64,000 nt of DNA from Aaosphaeria pasadenensis (taxonomy: Eukaryota > Ascomycota > Dothideomycetes > Pleosporales), in the NCBI GenBank assembly GCA_022813625.1, contig JAKLMB010000009.1:186001-250000 (forward strand), given 5' to 3'. A program made the position numbers and the translations under genes. The notes under the pieces were generated by a model, which was not told the origin of the DNA, did not search any database, and saw only the letters and a program-made list of their open reading frames with translations. Shown here piece by piece: positions 1-11,050 of the stretch. Numbering within the stretch: the first letter of the stretch is position 1; each line of letters starts with the position of its first letter.

Positions 1-1
1 G

Positions 2-919
2 GAGAAAGGTGTAGAGGCACAACCGCCAGTTCAACAATCGCCGCCTAAGAAGAGATTTCTAGGCCTTTCTCGAGGAGTAATAATCGCTATTGTCGTTGGT
101 ATAATTTTGATCATCGTCGGTGTTGTTGTCGGCGTGGTGCTTGGGACGAGGACCAAAAGTAGTAATAATGGTGAGTGCTGATACAGAAATAGATACAATT
201 ATGATTCTACATAGAGCTTCGCTAACGATCAATGACTAGAGGGCACAAAGCTACCAGCGGAAACCGCTTCCTCAATCGTTTCCTCCCAGACAGCACAGAC
301 AGCACGGACAGCACAAGCTACGACTAGCACACCCTCTTCTTCTTCTGCTACTACGACTTCAAGAACATCTTCGGCCTCTAGTAGCGCAACAGCCTCCGTG
401 ACGATACTACAGGCCATCTATGCAACAAACGACGTGACTGAAAAAGCCCGAAATTCGCTGCAACAGGGAGCCAATCTCGTCGTGGACATGGATGACAAGG
501 GACCATGGGCAGAGCCAGATCCATGGTTTGGGACCAACAAGTGTCTCTCTATCCTTCACCAAGCGGGCACCAGTATTCGTACGTTCGTTGCTTGCGAAGG
601 CGACGGCGTCTTCACTCTGGTACCTGAACGCGTGGGTCCTTTCCCCAATGCGCAGGAGATCACCAGGCAAGGCCCGAAGGACAACAATTTTGCAATCGCG
701 AGCATAGTATGGGGAAAGACGGAGTTAAGAGAAGGAGACTTATACGAGAAAGTCTGGGATTTGAAGAAAAATAATACGGCGGTGCCATTCACCAACGACT
801 TCTTTGGAATCGATACTCACTTTGGTAATGGGAAGAGTGGTGTAATCTTCTATACGCAAGACGACTTCAAAACCTTCAGGAGCTTGATTGGCAAGGAGGA
901 TGGCAGTACTTCTTGGTAG
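2..919 (+). CDS. Single-pass membrane protein with Ser/Thr-rich stalk, 5' end missing
   Basis: The gene enters from the left edge. Exon 2-170 joins exon 240-919 across a 69-bp intron (GTGAGT donor, TAG acceptor; a GAG codon is split after its first base). The visible part reads: a proline-rich cytoplasmic stretch ending in KKRF, a hydrophobic helix rich in Ile, Val and Gly, a basic TRTK boundary, a Ser/Thr/Ala-rich linker of about 50 residues that would be heavily O-glycosylated, and a C-terminal domain of about 170 residues ending Ser-Trp. The domain has two cysteines (KCLS and ACEG) and aromatic-rich beta-like segments. I do not recognise the family. A lectin-like beta fold is possible but unsupported. 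The layout (short cytoplasmic part, helix, glycosylated stalk, ectodomain) is seen or known for fungal cell-surface proteins. The true start lies outside the window. Confidence 0.75.
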
Positions 920-1754
920 TTTCGATATCCTTCTTTCCAGATTGTATTGATAGACTGTAAATTCTTATTAATTCGCTAAAACAATCCCACATTCCAGCCT
1001 TTTCGAAAGTGTACGAACCGCTGTCCTCGACAAAAGGAAAAATGACAATGTTGGCATCTCAACTTCAGGAATTGCGTTACGGAGAGGTAGGTATGGCCCA
1101 ACAAAGATCTTATCCGATTATTCCAGCCCGAGGATATATTTCACTGATTTCTTATGGTAGTTCTTGAAATGCGAGATAATCTAGCTTGCTTTGCTTTGCT
1201 CTGCGGTGTTCCGCATCCTAACTCAGAAAACTAAAATTATGCTGTATCATCGTCTTTTATTCCATGCCTGCTCTTTGAATCCCAAACCCTGCCCAATCTG
1301 TTCTCAGTAATCCACAATAAACCTCGTAGATAGTAAATAATTGAACGATCGATTAGACCAGCGAATTAAGGTCGAGTTGTTCTGTAAGTTGGGGGAATGT
1401 GGATATTAGCTCGTGCCTAAACACCCCCCGCATAAAACCACCTTTCCACTAATCAACAACCCGCGTCCGCCCCATAAACTCCCGCATCAATCATAATGTA
1501 GTTTATTAGACCTTTCGGCCTCCTGAAATCAAAGATGTCGCGAATGCCAAGTAGTCCGAAGCTGGGCGCGCACTGGGGCGCCCGAGGATCTCAGCTCGAA
1601 TCAGGAAGCGAAGCGGAACAACGGCCTTTACGCGTCCCCTTCTCAGTTCTCCTGTGCAACACTCGAAAGCCTGTGTTTCACTCCTCTCTTTGAGTACCAC
1701 GCCTATCGCCCTCCAGATGCAGTGCCCTTTACGACCTCATCACCGCCGAACACC
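920..1754. other. Intergenic region, promoter of the sugar transporter
   Basis: About 835 bp without a supportable gene. It holds the 3' flank of the membrane-protein gene and the upstream region of the MFS gene. I see no convincing TATA box or repeat. Small open frames here have no family signal. Confidence 0.6.
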
Positions 1755-3484
1755 ATGTCCTACGCACCCCTCCACTCCTCCGTTGAAGCTGAACCGCTAA
1801 ATGCGGATGCGCATCTCGGCCGTCGAGACAGCCGTCCAGGCACACGCGAGCAATACAACCTGGATTACGGCAACGAAGATGGAGCCTTCAAGACTAGATC
1901 GAGCAACAAGCCATACTATTTCACGGGTCCGACACTCCATACTGCGATCTCTGTTGCAGCAGGCACCGTTATGTGTCTCTTCGGATACGAACAAGGCGTG
2001 TTCGGAGGCATCATGGTTGGACCACCTTTCCTGAGGTTCTTCCACGACCCTTCCCCGTCTGTACTGGGCTTCGTTACCTCCGTCTACGACCTCGGATGTT
2101 TTGCTGGTGCAATACTCTCTTCCTTCATCGGCGAGAAACTTGGGAGGAGGTGGATGTTGATCATTTTCACGATCATCATGACGACAGGAATCGTTATACA
2201 AACCGCGGCTCAAAACATGCAATGGCTTATTTGGGGCCGCCTGATCGCTGGCATAGGGAATGGTGGGAACACTGCGACGGCGCCCGTGTGGCATGTGGAA
2301 TGCAGCAAGAGCGAAGAAAAGGGCAGAGCTGTTGTCAAGGAGATGACCGTCAATGTCGGGGGCTTCGTGATGAGTAACGTCATCACGCTCTTCTTCAGCG
2401 GATCCAAGTCGGAGTACCAATGGAGATTCCCACTAGGCGTGCAGTTGCTATTCAGCGTGGTTATCTTGACCATGATCTGGATCCTTCCTGAGAGTCCCCG
2501 GTGGTTGCTCATGAGGAAAAGAGACGCCGAAGCGAAAATTGTCTTGACTGCTCTTGCTGATAGCGAGCAAGAGGTGCAAGAGGAATTTTCGAAGATTAAG
2601 GAGTCTGTTCGCATCGAACAAGCTACCAAAGCGTCATGGAAACAAGTCTTTGCGGGTGGGCAAGCCACACGTCGGGTGTCTTTGGGCGTATTGCTCCAGA
2701 TGGTAGGTTAGAAACATTAATGTTCGCAATTATTGCTAATTCTTAACAGGCACAACAACTATCTGGAATTAATGTACTATGCTACTACCTTCCACTGGTT
2801 TTGCATCGCTCTGTCGGCCTTCCGGAACTGACGTCGCGTGTCATCGCCACTATCAATGCTGTCTGCTTCATGTCTGCTACCTGGACCTCGATCACGATCA
2901 TCGAGCGCGTTGGACGCCGTCCATTGCTCATGGTATCCGCCGCATGCATGTCAGTAGCCTTTGTTGGAATCGCGGTATCTGTCGGTATTGGACAGGCAAA
3001 CCCGGCATCGCATCTCGTCCCCGGCATTGTCGCAACCGTCTTCATGTTCCTCTACTTCATCGCCTTCAGTTTTGGCTGGATCTCCGTTCCATGGCTTTAC
3101 CCTGCCGAGATCAACTCATTGTCGATGCGGTCTAAGGGTGCGTCGCTGGCTACCGCTTCCGACTGGCTTTTCAACTTCGTAGTTGTTCAGACCACGCCGC
3201 TTGGGATCCACCACCTAGGATGGTTCTTGTACCTCATTTACGCCGTGTTGAACGCTTTGTTCGTCCCTTTCGTGTATCTCTTCGTCGTGGAAACGGCTGG
3301 TAAGAGTCTCGAACAGATCGATCGCTGGTTTGCAAGCCATCCTGGTTGGCGAGTCGACAAGACCACAGATACCGACGGCGGTGTCCTCCCGGTCGGCGGG
3401 CGTACCAAGACTGATGAAGATCAACAAAGAATGCTCAAAGCCTTTGGAATAGAGAGTGATGAGGAGGATTATGATAGCGACTGA
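1755..3484 (+). CDS. MFS sugar transporter
   Basis: Predicted plasma-membrane H+-coupled sugar carrier of the major facilitator superfamily, sugar porter type. Two exons, 1755-2702 and 2750-3484, are separated by a 47-bp intron (GTAGGT...ACAG, phase 0), giving 560 residues, normal for the family. The ATG at 1755 is preceded by CACC. Signatures in order: the loop after helix 2 with GEKLGRRW, the PESPRWLL motif after helix 6, QQLSGIN at the start of helix 7 immediately after the intron, ERVGRRPL in the loop after helix 8, LYPAEIN near helix 10, and ETAGKSLEQID after helix 12. The N-terminus is a polar cytoplasmic stretch of about 60 residues and the C-terminus is acidic. The closest type appears to be fungal lactose permease/hexose carriers, but the substrate cannot be read from sequence. 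Confidence 0.93.
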
Positions 3485-4180
3485 ACGAGGTCACCACGAT
3501 TCCAGATTATTTAGACCGCAATATACCCATAGACAGCACTATGAATACATACCACTTCTTTCTCCCCTCTTTGAATAGTTCGTCACATCCAAGTCGAATT
3601 ATGTCCTATGGCGCCTCCAATGCATATACAAGGTCAGGGGACTGGGTCTTGAATGAATGATCATTTCTCTCTTCCCAGATATAAATTGTAGTGCGATGAA
3701 AACCTGAATGGTTTTCGGTCTTGCGCGAGACCTTCCCAGGCAGACCTATCCTGCAAGTAATTGAGAGGGCGATAAATCCATTCCCATCTCAGCCATCACA
3801 AAATGTCGAAAGCTGGCTCCCAGCCAACGGGAAGCGCGAAACATTGTTCCTCGCAGGATTGCTTGATATGAGCAGGGTACGTGAAGGAGCGGGTGTCTTT
3901 AATCCCTAATCCCCCCTCGAAGGATTCAATACAAGTCGCCTGGTCGATCTCGAAAATTGGTCTGGGTTTCTCTGTGTGGAACTTCAAATCACTGATAATG
4001 TGCATGCTTGTTCAAATAATGATGATATGCAAATTGATATTCATAACAACATTAAATACCGAAAACCCTAACAATATATAGAGAACATGGACCTCATAAT
4101 CCAAATACAGCCGCTACTAGATGCAAATATGCTCCTTCAAAATCGCCTACGCCTTATCATCAATGCCATGGGAAGAAAAA
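3485..4180. other. Intergenic region between convergent genes
   Basis: About 700 bp between the stop of the sugar transporter and the stop of the metalloprotease, which is on the other strand. It should contain both 3' UTRs. It is AT-rich near 4000-4090. I see no gene or repeat. Confidence 0.6.
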
Positions 4181-5133
4181 TCATAGCTGGAACTGAGCAC
4201 GGAACTGATCCCAGTAGTTGTAAATGCGGGTCTCTTGACCCTTGGTGAAGCCAGTAAAGCAGGAGCTGTACAATGGTTAGTAGGGTCTTGTATCATGGCG
4301 GTGGGGTACGTACTCGTCGGAGTAATCCATGTAGTTGGTGACAGGGTCCTTTCCAGGATCGTTGGGGCAGGTATCCCTCTCGAGCTCGCATCCAAATGCG
4401 GCTTCGGCCTCAGCAGGGGTGTCGTCGATGAAGTCGCCATTGCCTCCGCAAGTATCGCCCTCGAAAGTGTGGTAAACTTTCACACGTTAGCACACGCTCT
4501 CAAATGAGGGGGCTGGAGATACTTACGACCAAGCCAGTGGCCAACCTCATGGGTGGCAGTGTGGCCGATGTTGTATTCTGGCAGAGCGCCTCCAGGAACT
4601 GAGCCAGATAGGATGACTACACCGTCGAGGGTGAAAGCCTGAGATCCCTGGGGAGCGTTTTCTGGGAAGTATGCGTATCCCAGATACTGTGTTCCGGGGA
4701 TGAAGTAGACATTCAAATCAGCATATGTGCCCTTTCGGAGCTGGCGTTTCATAGCCAGTTCTCCTTGATCATTTGCCCACTGGGTGTTGATGGTCCAGTC
4801 CGCTCCAGCCTGCTTGAACTGGATGTTATGGGGAGCATATGCATCATTGAGAACACTGAGCTGAGCATCCAGTGTCTCCTGGGCGAGGTATCCGCCGTTG
4901 ACATTCCTCGCGCTGGCTATGACGTGCCAGTATACATTGATGGTGATGCTTTCGACGGCAGCAGTAGAAGCCAGTCGTGATGAGTTTCCCGCCTGCAACT
5001 GCGCTTGCTCGTCCAAAAGAAGGTTCTGAGCAAGGAGAGCTTGTTCCCCTGAGGGCGAAGGTGTACCACAGCTACGCTTCGCAGCCACAGTGGAGGCGGC
5101 TAGCAATGAGAAAATGATTGTCTTGAACTGCAT
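4181..5133 (-). CDS. Secreted M43-family zinc metalloprotease
   Basis: Three exons on the minus strand, 5133-4527, 4476-4314 and 4265-4181, with introns of 50 bp (GTAAGT) and 48 bp (GTACGT), give 284 residues. Residues 1-18 are a signal peptide (hydrophobic core ending AST-VAA-K). A pro-region of about 60 residues follows, then the catalytic domain. The extended zinc site HExxHxxGxxH lies at residues 195-205, and its third histidine is restored only when intron 1 is removed. A Met-turn of the form NYMDYSD and the closing segment with FTKGQ are typical of the pappalysin/cytophagalysin family (MEROPS M43), as in the fungal Mep1-type extracellular proteases. Conserved cysteines (for example DTC, ELERDTC) fit a disulfide-stabilised secreted enzyme. 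It should cleave extracellular protein for nutrition or host interaction. The substrate is unknown. Confidence 0.95.
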
Positions 5134-6357
5134 GGTGACTGTTTTCGTTGTGAATTGGAAGAAAGAAGTAATGACTGTTTAAATACGACTGTTTGTAGGC
5201 GGTCGTTTGGACGCTGGCAGTGCAATGATCGTTGCGATGTCGATGCTGTGTATGCGTGCACATCTCTTGACTTAAATACATCGTGAGTCGACGATGACTC
5301 CCATCGAGCATATCCATGCTTTGGAAATGAAGCCATTGCGCATTGTGTTCCCATAAGCTATTGCGCCCATAATCGGTCCTGCCATAGCCAACCTGCCTAA
5401 TCCGGCACGCAACCGAAGCTGGCAAATATTAGGCGTTGCTATCGCCAAATCCGAATTCCTGGTTGATAATCCATCTACCTTCTCGTTTGTCTCTAGGCAT
5501 CAGGATCCTGGTTCCATGTCCTCAATGCCGAGTATCGGGCATTTTTCTACGCCAGGTGCAGAGGTTGTCCGAGCCTCGGTTTGATTTGAGAGACTAGACC
5601 TGAGGGTATGAGTTCTGGATTCTAATGTTGTTATTGCGATCGTCACTGGTAGTTCATTAAAAGACTACATTGAGCAAGTTGTATGCAACTGCAATTAATT
5701 CATTTTGTCCAGCGTAGTAAACTGAGTTAAAAGCAAAAAGTAGCGCAAGCTTAACAGCAATAAATGTGAATGTTCGGAGCGCCCAGCAACGCCCAGACGG
5801 CAATGATGGCCGAAACGGGAATGTCAAAATATGATGTACCAGGTATCACGCTAAAAACTTCTCTCCTGAGTTCATGGCTATGATAACTGCGCGGAATCAA
5901 TTTTGTTATGCTGATGGGCTTTCCATTCGATAACGCCTTCATCAATGCAAATATCATTGTCTACTTTGCAAGTTGCAAATAGACCTCAAGATCCGGCGTT
6001 CGCCTATTGATGCCATGCATAGGCTCGTCGGAGTTCTGGCTTATTCTTACTTGGGACATTTTTCATGATTCAAGTTCCTTCACGAGATGTCCATAGCTGA
6101 CACGCATGCTCTCATAATTAGTAGTGACTAACTGTTGCACCAATAGAAAAAGCATCCTCACGTAGAACGAAGCCATTGAAGGTTGATAATTATAGTCGAG
6201 CGAAAATAATAGTGATTCATTTCCGTCGAAGTAATGCTTGATTCTCAAAGTTGTACGTACGACTATCTAGTTGATAAAATACAATCCTTTTGAACTGCAC
6301 TGGCCTGCTTGAATACATTCTGCTGTATGTGTTCGTCATATAACCTGCAATTCAATC
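5134..6357. other. Intergenic region, 1.2 kb
   Basis: Contains the upstream region of the metalloprotease (5134 onward) and the 3' flank of the Dal5-type carrier. No open frame here has family signal, and the region is AT-rich from about 5640 to 6300. I see no repeats. Confidence 0.6.
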
Positions 6358-8129
6358 TCACAAGGTATATAGATTAGGACGGACCCCAGTACCCTCAAAG
6401 CTAGCGAGTAACTTTCGGTTATCCCGTGCGAGAGTGAACCGCATAACCATGCAACCTACAATACTTGCCACTGAGAATCCAATCATCAAGAGCATGGCCA
6501 TTACATATCTCGGTTCGTCCCCAGGGGAAAAGAAATATGGGCTCCAGATATTGCCCAATTGGCTCATGAGATTTATAATCGCGCCTGCAATTGCCCGTTT
6601 CTCCGGAGTTTGACTGACCGATGAAGATGCCCAGCTGTACACGATCGAATTGGCTGCGAAACATCCAGAGATATACAGAAATGAGGCAAAATATCGAGCG
6701 CCATTGTTCAAGACAGAGACGTTGATGATGAACCCTACCGCTGCAACGCCCATTGGAATGCTGATATGGAGGCTTCGGTCTCCCCTCTTGTCGCTCGACC
6801 AAGCGACAAAGAACGAGATGACTGCACCGATTAAATATGGAGGCGCAGTGCAAAGTAACGTGATAGTTCGGGTGCCGAGACCAAATCCCTTGACAATTGT
6901 TGGGTAAAAGTTATTGAAACCGTACGCTGTGTGGTTTGCGCAGAGGATGAAGGCCTATTTTGATCAGCATGACGCGCAGAACTTGAAGGATGCACCAATT
7001 GACGGCCGTTGTTGTTACTTACAAATACCCAGACACGCCAGTCAATAACTGCAAGCTTGAGGCCATACCATACTGACCTATTAGAGTCTTGATTGGAAAC
7101 CTGATCTCTCGCAATTCGATCAATCGCGACCTTGCGCTCATCGTCGGTTAAGAGCCACTTTGTTGAGCCCGTCCTGGATTGCGGGAAGTCTGGTAGAATG
7201 AAAAAGGCGATCAAACCGAAAGCAAAACTTGCAGCGCCTACTAATGAGTCAGTGATTATTGCTTTTAGTCGTCGTGCTCACTGTTCTTCACAAACCTTCG
7301 ATGATGAAAAGCCAACGCCACCCAGCTAGACCGTGAACGCCAGACAAACCTGCAAATATCCCGGCCGCCAATAGGCCTGAGAAAGCAGTAGCTAATACCA
7401 ATCCAGAATACAAGATAGCAATGCGAAGTGCAAGTTCCTTCTTCGTATACCAGCAAGATAGAATATAATAAGCACCGGGGAAGAAGGGTGCTTCAGTAAT
7501 TCCAAGTACAAATCGCACTGCGACCAGACCCTTAAAGTTATGAACGCCAGCTACAGAAGCCGACACACAAGACCAAAGGCATACCCAAGTTGGTATAAAC
7601 AGGGATGGGCGAACGCGGGTAAGAATCATATTACTCGGAAGTTGCATAAGCATATATCTGCGCCGGTATGAGTTGAATGAACTATAGAACGGAAGAAGAC
7701 AGACTTGAAATGGTATCGACATACCCAACGTTTAATATTGAAACGGCGATATTGAACTCGTTTCCCTTCAATCCCAGATCGCGTTCGAAACTGTCCAGCT
7801 TGGCTTGACTATCTCTCCGGTTAGCAAGCAGAACAGTTTTTGTAAGAATGCTGAAAGATCAAGAGGTGATGTTGACGTAGAAAGGAGTGGACTCACGCTA
7901 TGTTGTTACGGTCAAGATAATTGAAAAGATAGAGCACCCAAACCATAGGCATGAGGGTCAAATCGAGCTTGCGACGTAGCGATCTCTCATGGCGAAGGTA
8001 ATCTCCATCGATTATCATATGCTGTTGACCACACTCTTGCAGCTCGGGCAATATCCCATCTTCGTGTTTTTGCTGCACCATTTCAAGGTGCTCGGTCATA
8101 GTATTCTTGGTATCGGTCTCGGTCTTCAT
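6358..8129 (-). CDS. MFS transporter, Dal5/allantoate-permease type (anion:cation symporter)
   Basis: Five exons on the minus strand (8129-7897, 7808-7725, 7657-7296, 7237-7023, 6954-6358) with introns of 88, 67, 58 and 68 bp give 496 residues. The start at 8129 is the first ATG in frame. The helix 1 segment with NYLDRNNIA, the QLPSNMILTR segment after helix 2, the helix 4-5 stretch VRFVLGITEAPFFPGAYYILSCWY and the helix 6 region GWRWLFIIEG are hallmarks of the ACS family (Dal5, Tna1 and related carriers of carboxylates, vitamins and amides). It is the outermost member of the putative lactone/hydroxyacid cluster, and three G-box elements lie 200-320 bp upstream of its ATG, so uptake of the pathway substrate is a reasonable guess. 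Substrate assignment is inference. Confidence 0.92.
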
Positions 8130-8696
8130 GTTTCGTAAAATTAACAAGGTAAATATTCAGCGTAGATGACACTGTACTGCCCCGACAATAATGACCTGGT
8201 GGAGGAGTTGGGATCCTTATAGTGAAACGACTTCATCGCAATCCTATCCATTCGAACCCTCAAAGCTTCCCTCTGATCAGTACGTATGCACAATATCTCG
8301 CCATTATCTGGGGTCCGGGGTAAGCTAGCGGGGAGCTTTGGGGTTGGGCAAGGTCGGCATTTGCCCCATTCTCCACAGCCTGCAACACGGCTAGTGCACT
8401 CATATTTTGGGGTTCTAATTGGAGTACTATTCCACATTTATCTTGGGGCGTATATCAGTGACTAAACATAGTTTTTTTTGGCACATGAATGTGTGAAACG
8501 TTATTGCAGAGGCATCAATGGGCAAACGGGGTTTTCAAGGTATTGACAGATGGTCTCGATAGTCGTAAAGAATTTCCCGGGGACCGTCAATTCCACAAAC
8601 TTGCATCAAGGAACACGTAATTTGTGAGGGACAACTTGTGATGCTAATCTCTGCATTATGCACAATACACAATTGTCGACGCAATGTCGACAATAG
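8130..8696 (-). promoter_or_regulatory. Promoter of the Dal5-type carrier with G-box elements
   Basis: 567 bp between the carrier ATG and the stop of the dehydrogenase gene. G-rich elements TTTGGGGTT at 8337-8345 and 8406-8414 and TTGGGG at 8443-8448 resemble those in front of the other cluster genes. They are candidate sites for the C2H2 regulator encoded at 11051-13336. Confidence 0.4.
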
Positions 8697-9809
8697 CTAA
8701 GGGTCCTGTCCTCCCAACCACCTATAGATTATCTTTGAGTCCTTGCCCTGGAAGTCCGCCTTAGTTGCTGCGTCCCGGTAGGCATCGAGCATAGGCTTGC
8801 CGAGAATCATCGTAGCCTCCAAATCTTCACCAGCCTTGACAGCTAATTCCAAAACACCAAGGCAGAGTTCTAACGAAAATCCACCAACATATCCATTACT
8901 AGCCGCATTCTTTGGCGTCAGCCCAGGAACTGGATTGTTTGTCCTGGAATTGAAGTTCATGCCTGAGCTAGCATTGAGGACTTCATTAAGCTTCCTTGCA
9001 TCCAATCCTCCTCGAATGCCGATGTTGAACGTCTCTGCAGTAGCCAAGGCCGTGAGAGAAGAGAGATAATTATTCAACAATTTGGTCTTCAGGCCAGAGC
9101 CGAGATCTCCACAGTGGAAGATACTACTTTCCTTCGCCATGAGCTTGCATATCTCAAGCACTCGTGGAAAGATTTCGTCTGGCGCTCCTACCATGAACGA
9201 TAAATTCCCATTTTCCGCTCCCATTTGACCTCCCTAATGGGCGAAACAAGATTAGCTAGTGGCTATTACAGCGGGTCTTGGGCATAATGTACCGAGCATG
9301 GAGCGTCAACGAAATCTCCAAATCCTTCAGTGATGACTCGTTTCGCGATGCGAGCGGACACTTGGGCGTCGATTGTACTCAACTCTAGGTACAGCTTACG
9401 CTGACCTGAAGCCTTCGAAGCTGCGAGCAGACCCACGTCCTCCTTCTCGAATACAGCTTGAACGTGTCTCGCTTGCGGAACGGACGTCATAATGATATCC
9501 TATTTTTGTTAGCAAAGGTAAGTCTAACGCATGTGATACTCACAGCTTGTTCAGCGACCTCTCGAGGACAAGAGGCAGCAAGAACTTTAGTTCCTGGGTG
9601 CTCATTTATGAAGCGATCCATGGCATCTGGGTTTACATCGTAAATCACCAGAGGCGATGCAGGATCAATCTTCAGTCGGATGTTTTTAGCCATCCCGTGG
9701 CCCATTTGGCCGAGACCTGCAGCATTAGGTCAGTAATTCCAAGACTAGCTTTTGATAGATCGCGTCGATTACCGATAAATCCGTATGAAACGATTGGTAG
9801 GCTACCCAT
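8697..9809 (-). CDS. NAD(P)-dependent beta-hydroxyacid dehydrogenase (3-hydroxyisobutyrate dehydrogenase family)
   Basis: Four exons on the minus strand (9809-9773, 9716-9544, 9499-9293, 9233-8697) with introns of 56, 44 and 59 bp give 317 residues, the usual length. The first 12-codon exon supplies the start of the Rossmann motif, and splicing rebuilds GFIGLGQMGHGMAKN (GxGxxG at residues 13-18). The substrate loop reads DAPCSGG (usually DAPVSGG) and the catalytic lysine segment is GLKTKLLNN. Family members reversibly oxidise 3-hydroxyisobutyrate, tartronate semialdehyde or 4-hydroxybutyrate (plant GLYR/GHB dehydrogenases). Next to a lactonase and an SSADH, oxidation of 4-hydroxybutyrate to succinic semialdehyde is an attractive role, but this is inference. 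It shares a 680-bp divergent promoter with the next gene. Confidence 0.93.
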
Positions 9810-10489
9810 TTTGGACGAGATACTTGCGGAGTCTGGAAAGATGATTTTGATTTATTCGTTAGTCCAAAGGGATAGGAAACCTTGATTGAGGGTCAGTATA
9901 CGTTTTTATCGTTCAGCTATTTGGGGTGCATCTGGATTGCCTAGATCTCCGTGTTGCACACGAAGGGAAGATACAGGAACCGCGTTTCGAAATACACCAG
10001 CTTATGGTTACTCCAATTATCAATATTAGAAGTGTTTCACTTCGTGGGAGGTCAGCAGAAGAATGATGTCCATTATCTCCTTGGAACTGATGCCAATTGG
10101 TGGAGCATAACGGGCACTATTACGTCTATTACCCGGTCAAATCCTTGATAAAGTCAAGGCCTCCATTCCCCAGATATGGAGAAGTTGGGGTTCGCGATGA
10201 TGGGACTGGAATTATGCTACCCCGTAGGTCTAGTCTCTCCCCAATCGGCTTGTGGAGTACCCCATCATCCTAGTGTGAGGTTAGAGTAGCTCTCAGAGAT
10301 TAGAAAGTTACATATTTCTAGTATTTGGCCTTGAAGCATTAAAGCGTAGCATTGCTGCTGTACTAAGAATTCCGACAACACTCTCATCAACTTTTCTTCC
10401 TTACCTCTTTCTCCGTCAAATTTTCGTGTGGCTACACACCTTTCGAGATCACTGCCCGACCCCAACGCAAACGAAGAATTCGTACAACA
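9810..10489. promoter_or_regulatory. Divergent promoter between dehydrogenase and CMD-like gene
   Basis: 680 bp between two divergent ATGs. G-box elements: TTGGGGT at 9921-9927 (112 bp upstream of the dehydrogenase), TTGGGGT at 10185-10191, the reverse form TCCCCAA at 10238-10244 and TACCCCAT at 10258-10265 (225-305 bp upstream of the CMD-like gene). This arrangement would allow joint control of both genes. Confidence 0.45.
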
Positions 10490-10912
10490 ATGGCTTCTAT
10501 GCGCGAAGAACTCCAGAAAGGCCTTTACGAGGTCGGCATGCCTATTCGCCGCGCCGTTCTGAGTGACGCATATGTCGACAATGCGCTTAAGAACGGTGGT
10601 ACAGAGTTTGCCAAAGCAATGCAAGAGTTTACCACTGCCTTCTGCTGGGGTGCCGTATGGGACCGTCCGGGATTAGATCGCAAGCAACGGTCTATTGTCA
10701 ACATCGCTATGCTTGCCGCTACAAGCAAGATCCACGAACTTGCCATCCACGTTCGTGGCGCCGTAAACAACGGTGTCTCCGCGACCGAAATTCGAGAAAT
10801 CCTTGTGCAAGTCTGCATTTACATGGGAGTTCCTGCTGGCATGGAGGCATTCAAGGCTTCCGAGCAGGTGCTGGTGAAGATGGCAGAGGAAGGTGCAACG
10901 ATCAAACCATAA
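10490..10912 (+). CDS. Carboxymuconolactone decarboxylase-like protein
   Basis: Single exon, 140 residues, ATG in the context CAACAATGG. The whole protein is one CMD/AhpD-like alpha-helical domain. The diagnostic segment is RKQRSIVNIAMLAA (residues about 64-77), followed by HELAIHVRGAVNNG and then IREILVQVCIYMGVPAG. It has no CxxC pair, so it belongs to the 4-carboxymuconolactone decarboxylase side of the family and not to the AhpD peroxidase side. Bacterial relatives decarboxylate gamma-carboxymuconolactone in protocatechuate breakdown. Fungi use a different branch there, so the fungal substrate is open. Its neighbours suggest a lactone or beta-keto acid. Confidence 0.93.
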   Translation: MASMREELQKGLYEVGMPIRRAVLSDAYVDNALKNGGTEFAKAMQEFTTAFCWGAVWDRPGLDRKQRSIVNIAMLAATSKIHELAIHVRGAVNNGVSATEIREILVQVCIYMGVPAGMEAFKASEQVLVKMAEEGATIKP

Positions 10913-11050
10913 GAGTCGCTGAGGACCATTGGGTAGTTTCAGGTTGAACATAGCCTGTACTTCTATAGAGCTATTCTAGCCACGAGATTCTGTGCCTGTG
11001 GACATATGGAACTTTTGGGTCGGACTAGAGTCATACAAATAGTAGATAAT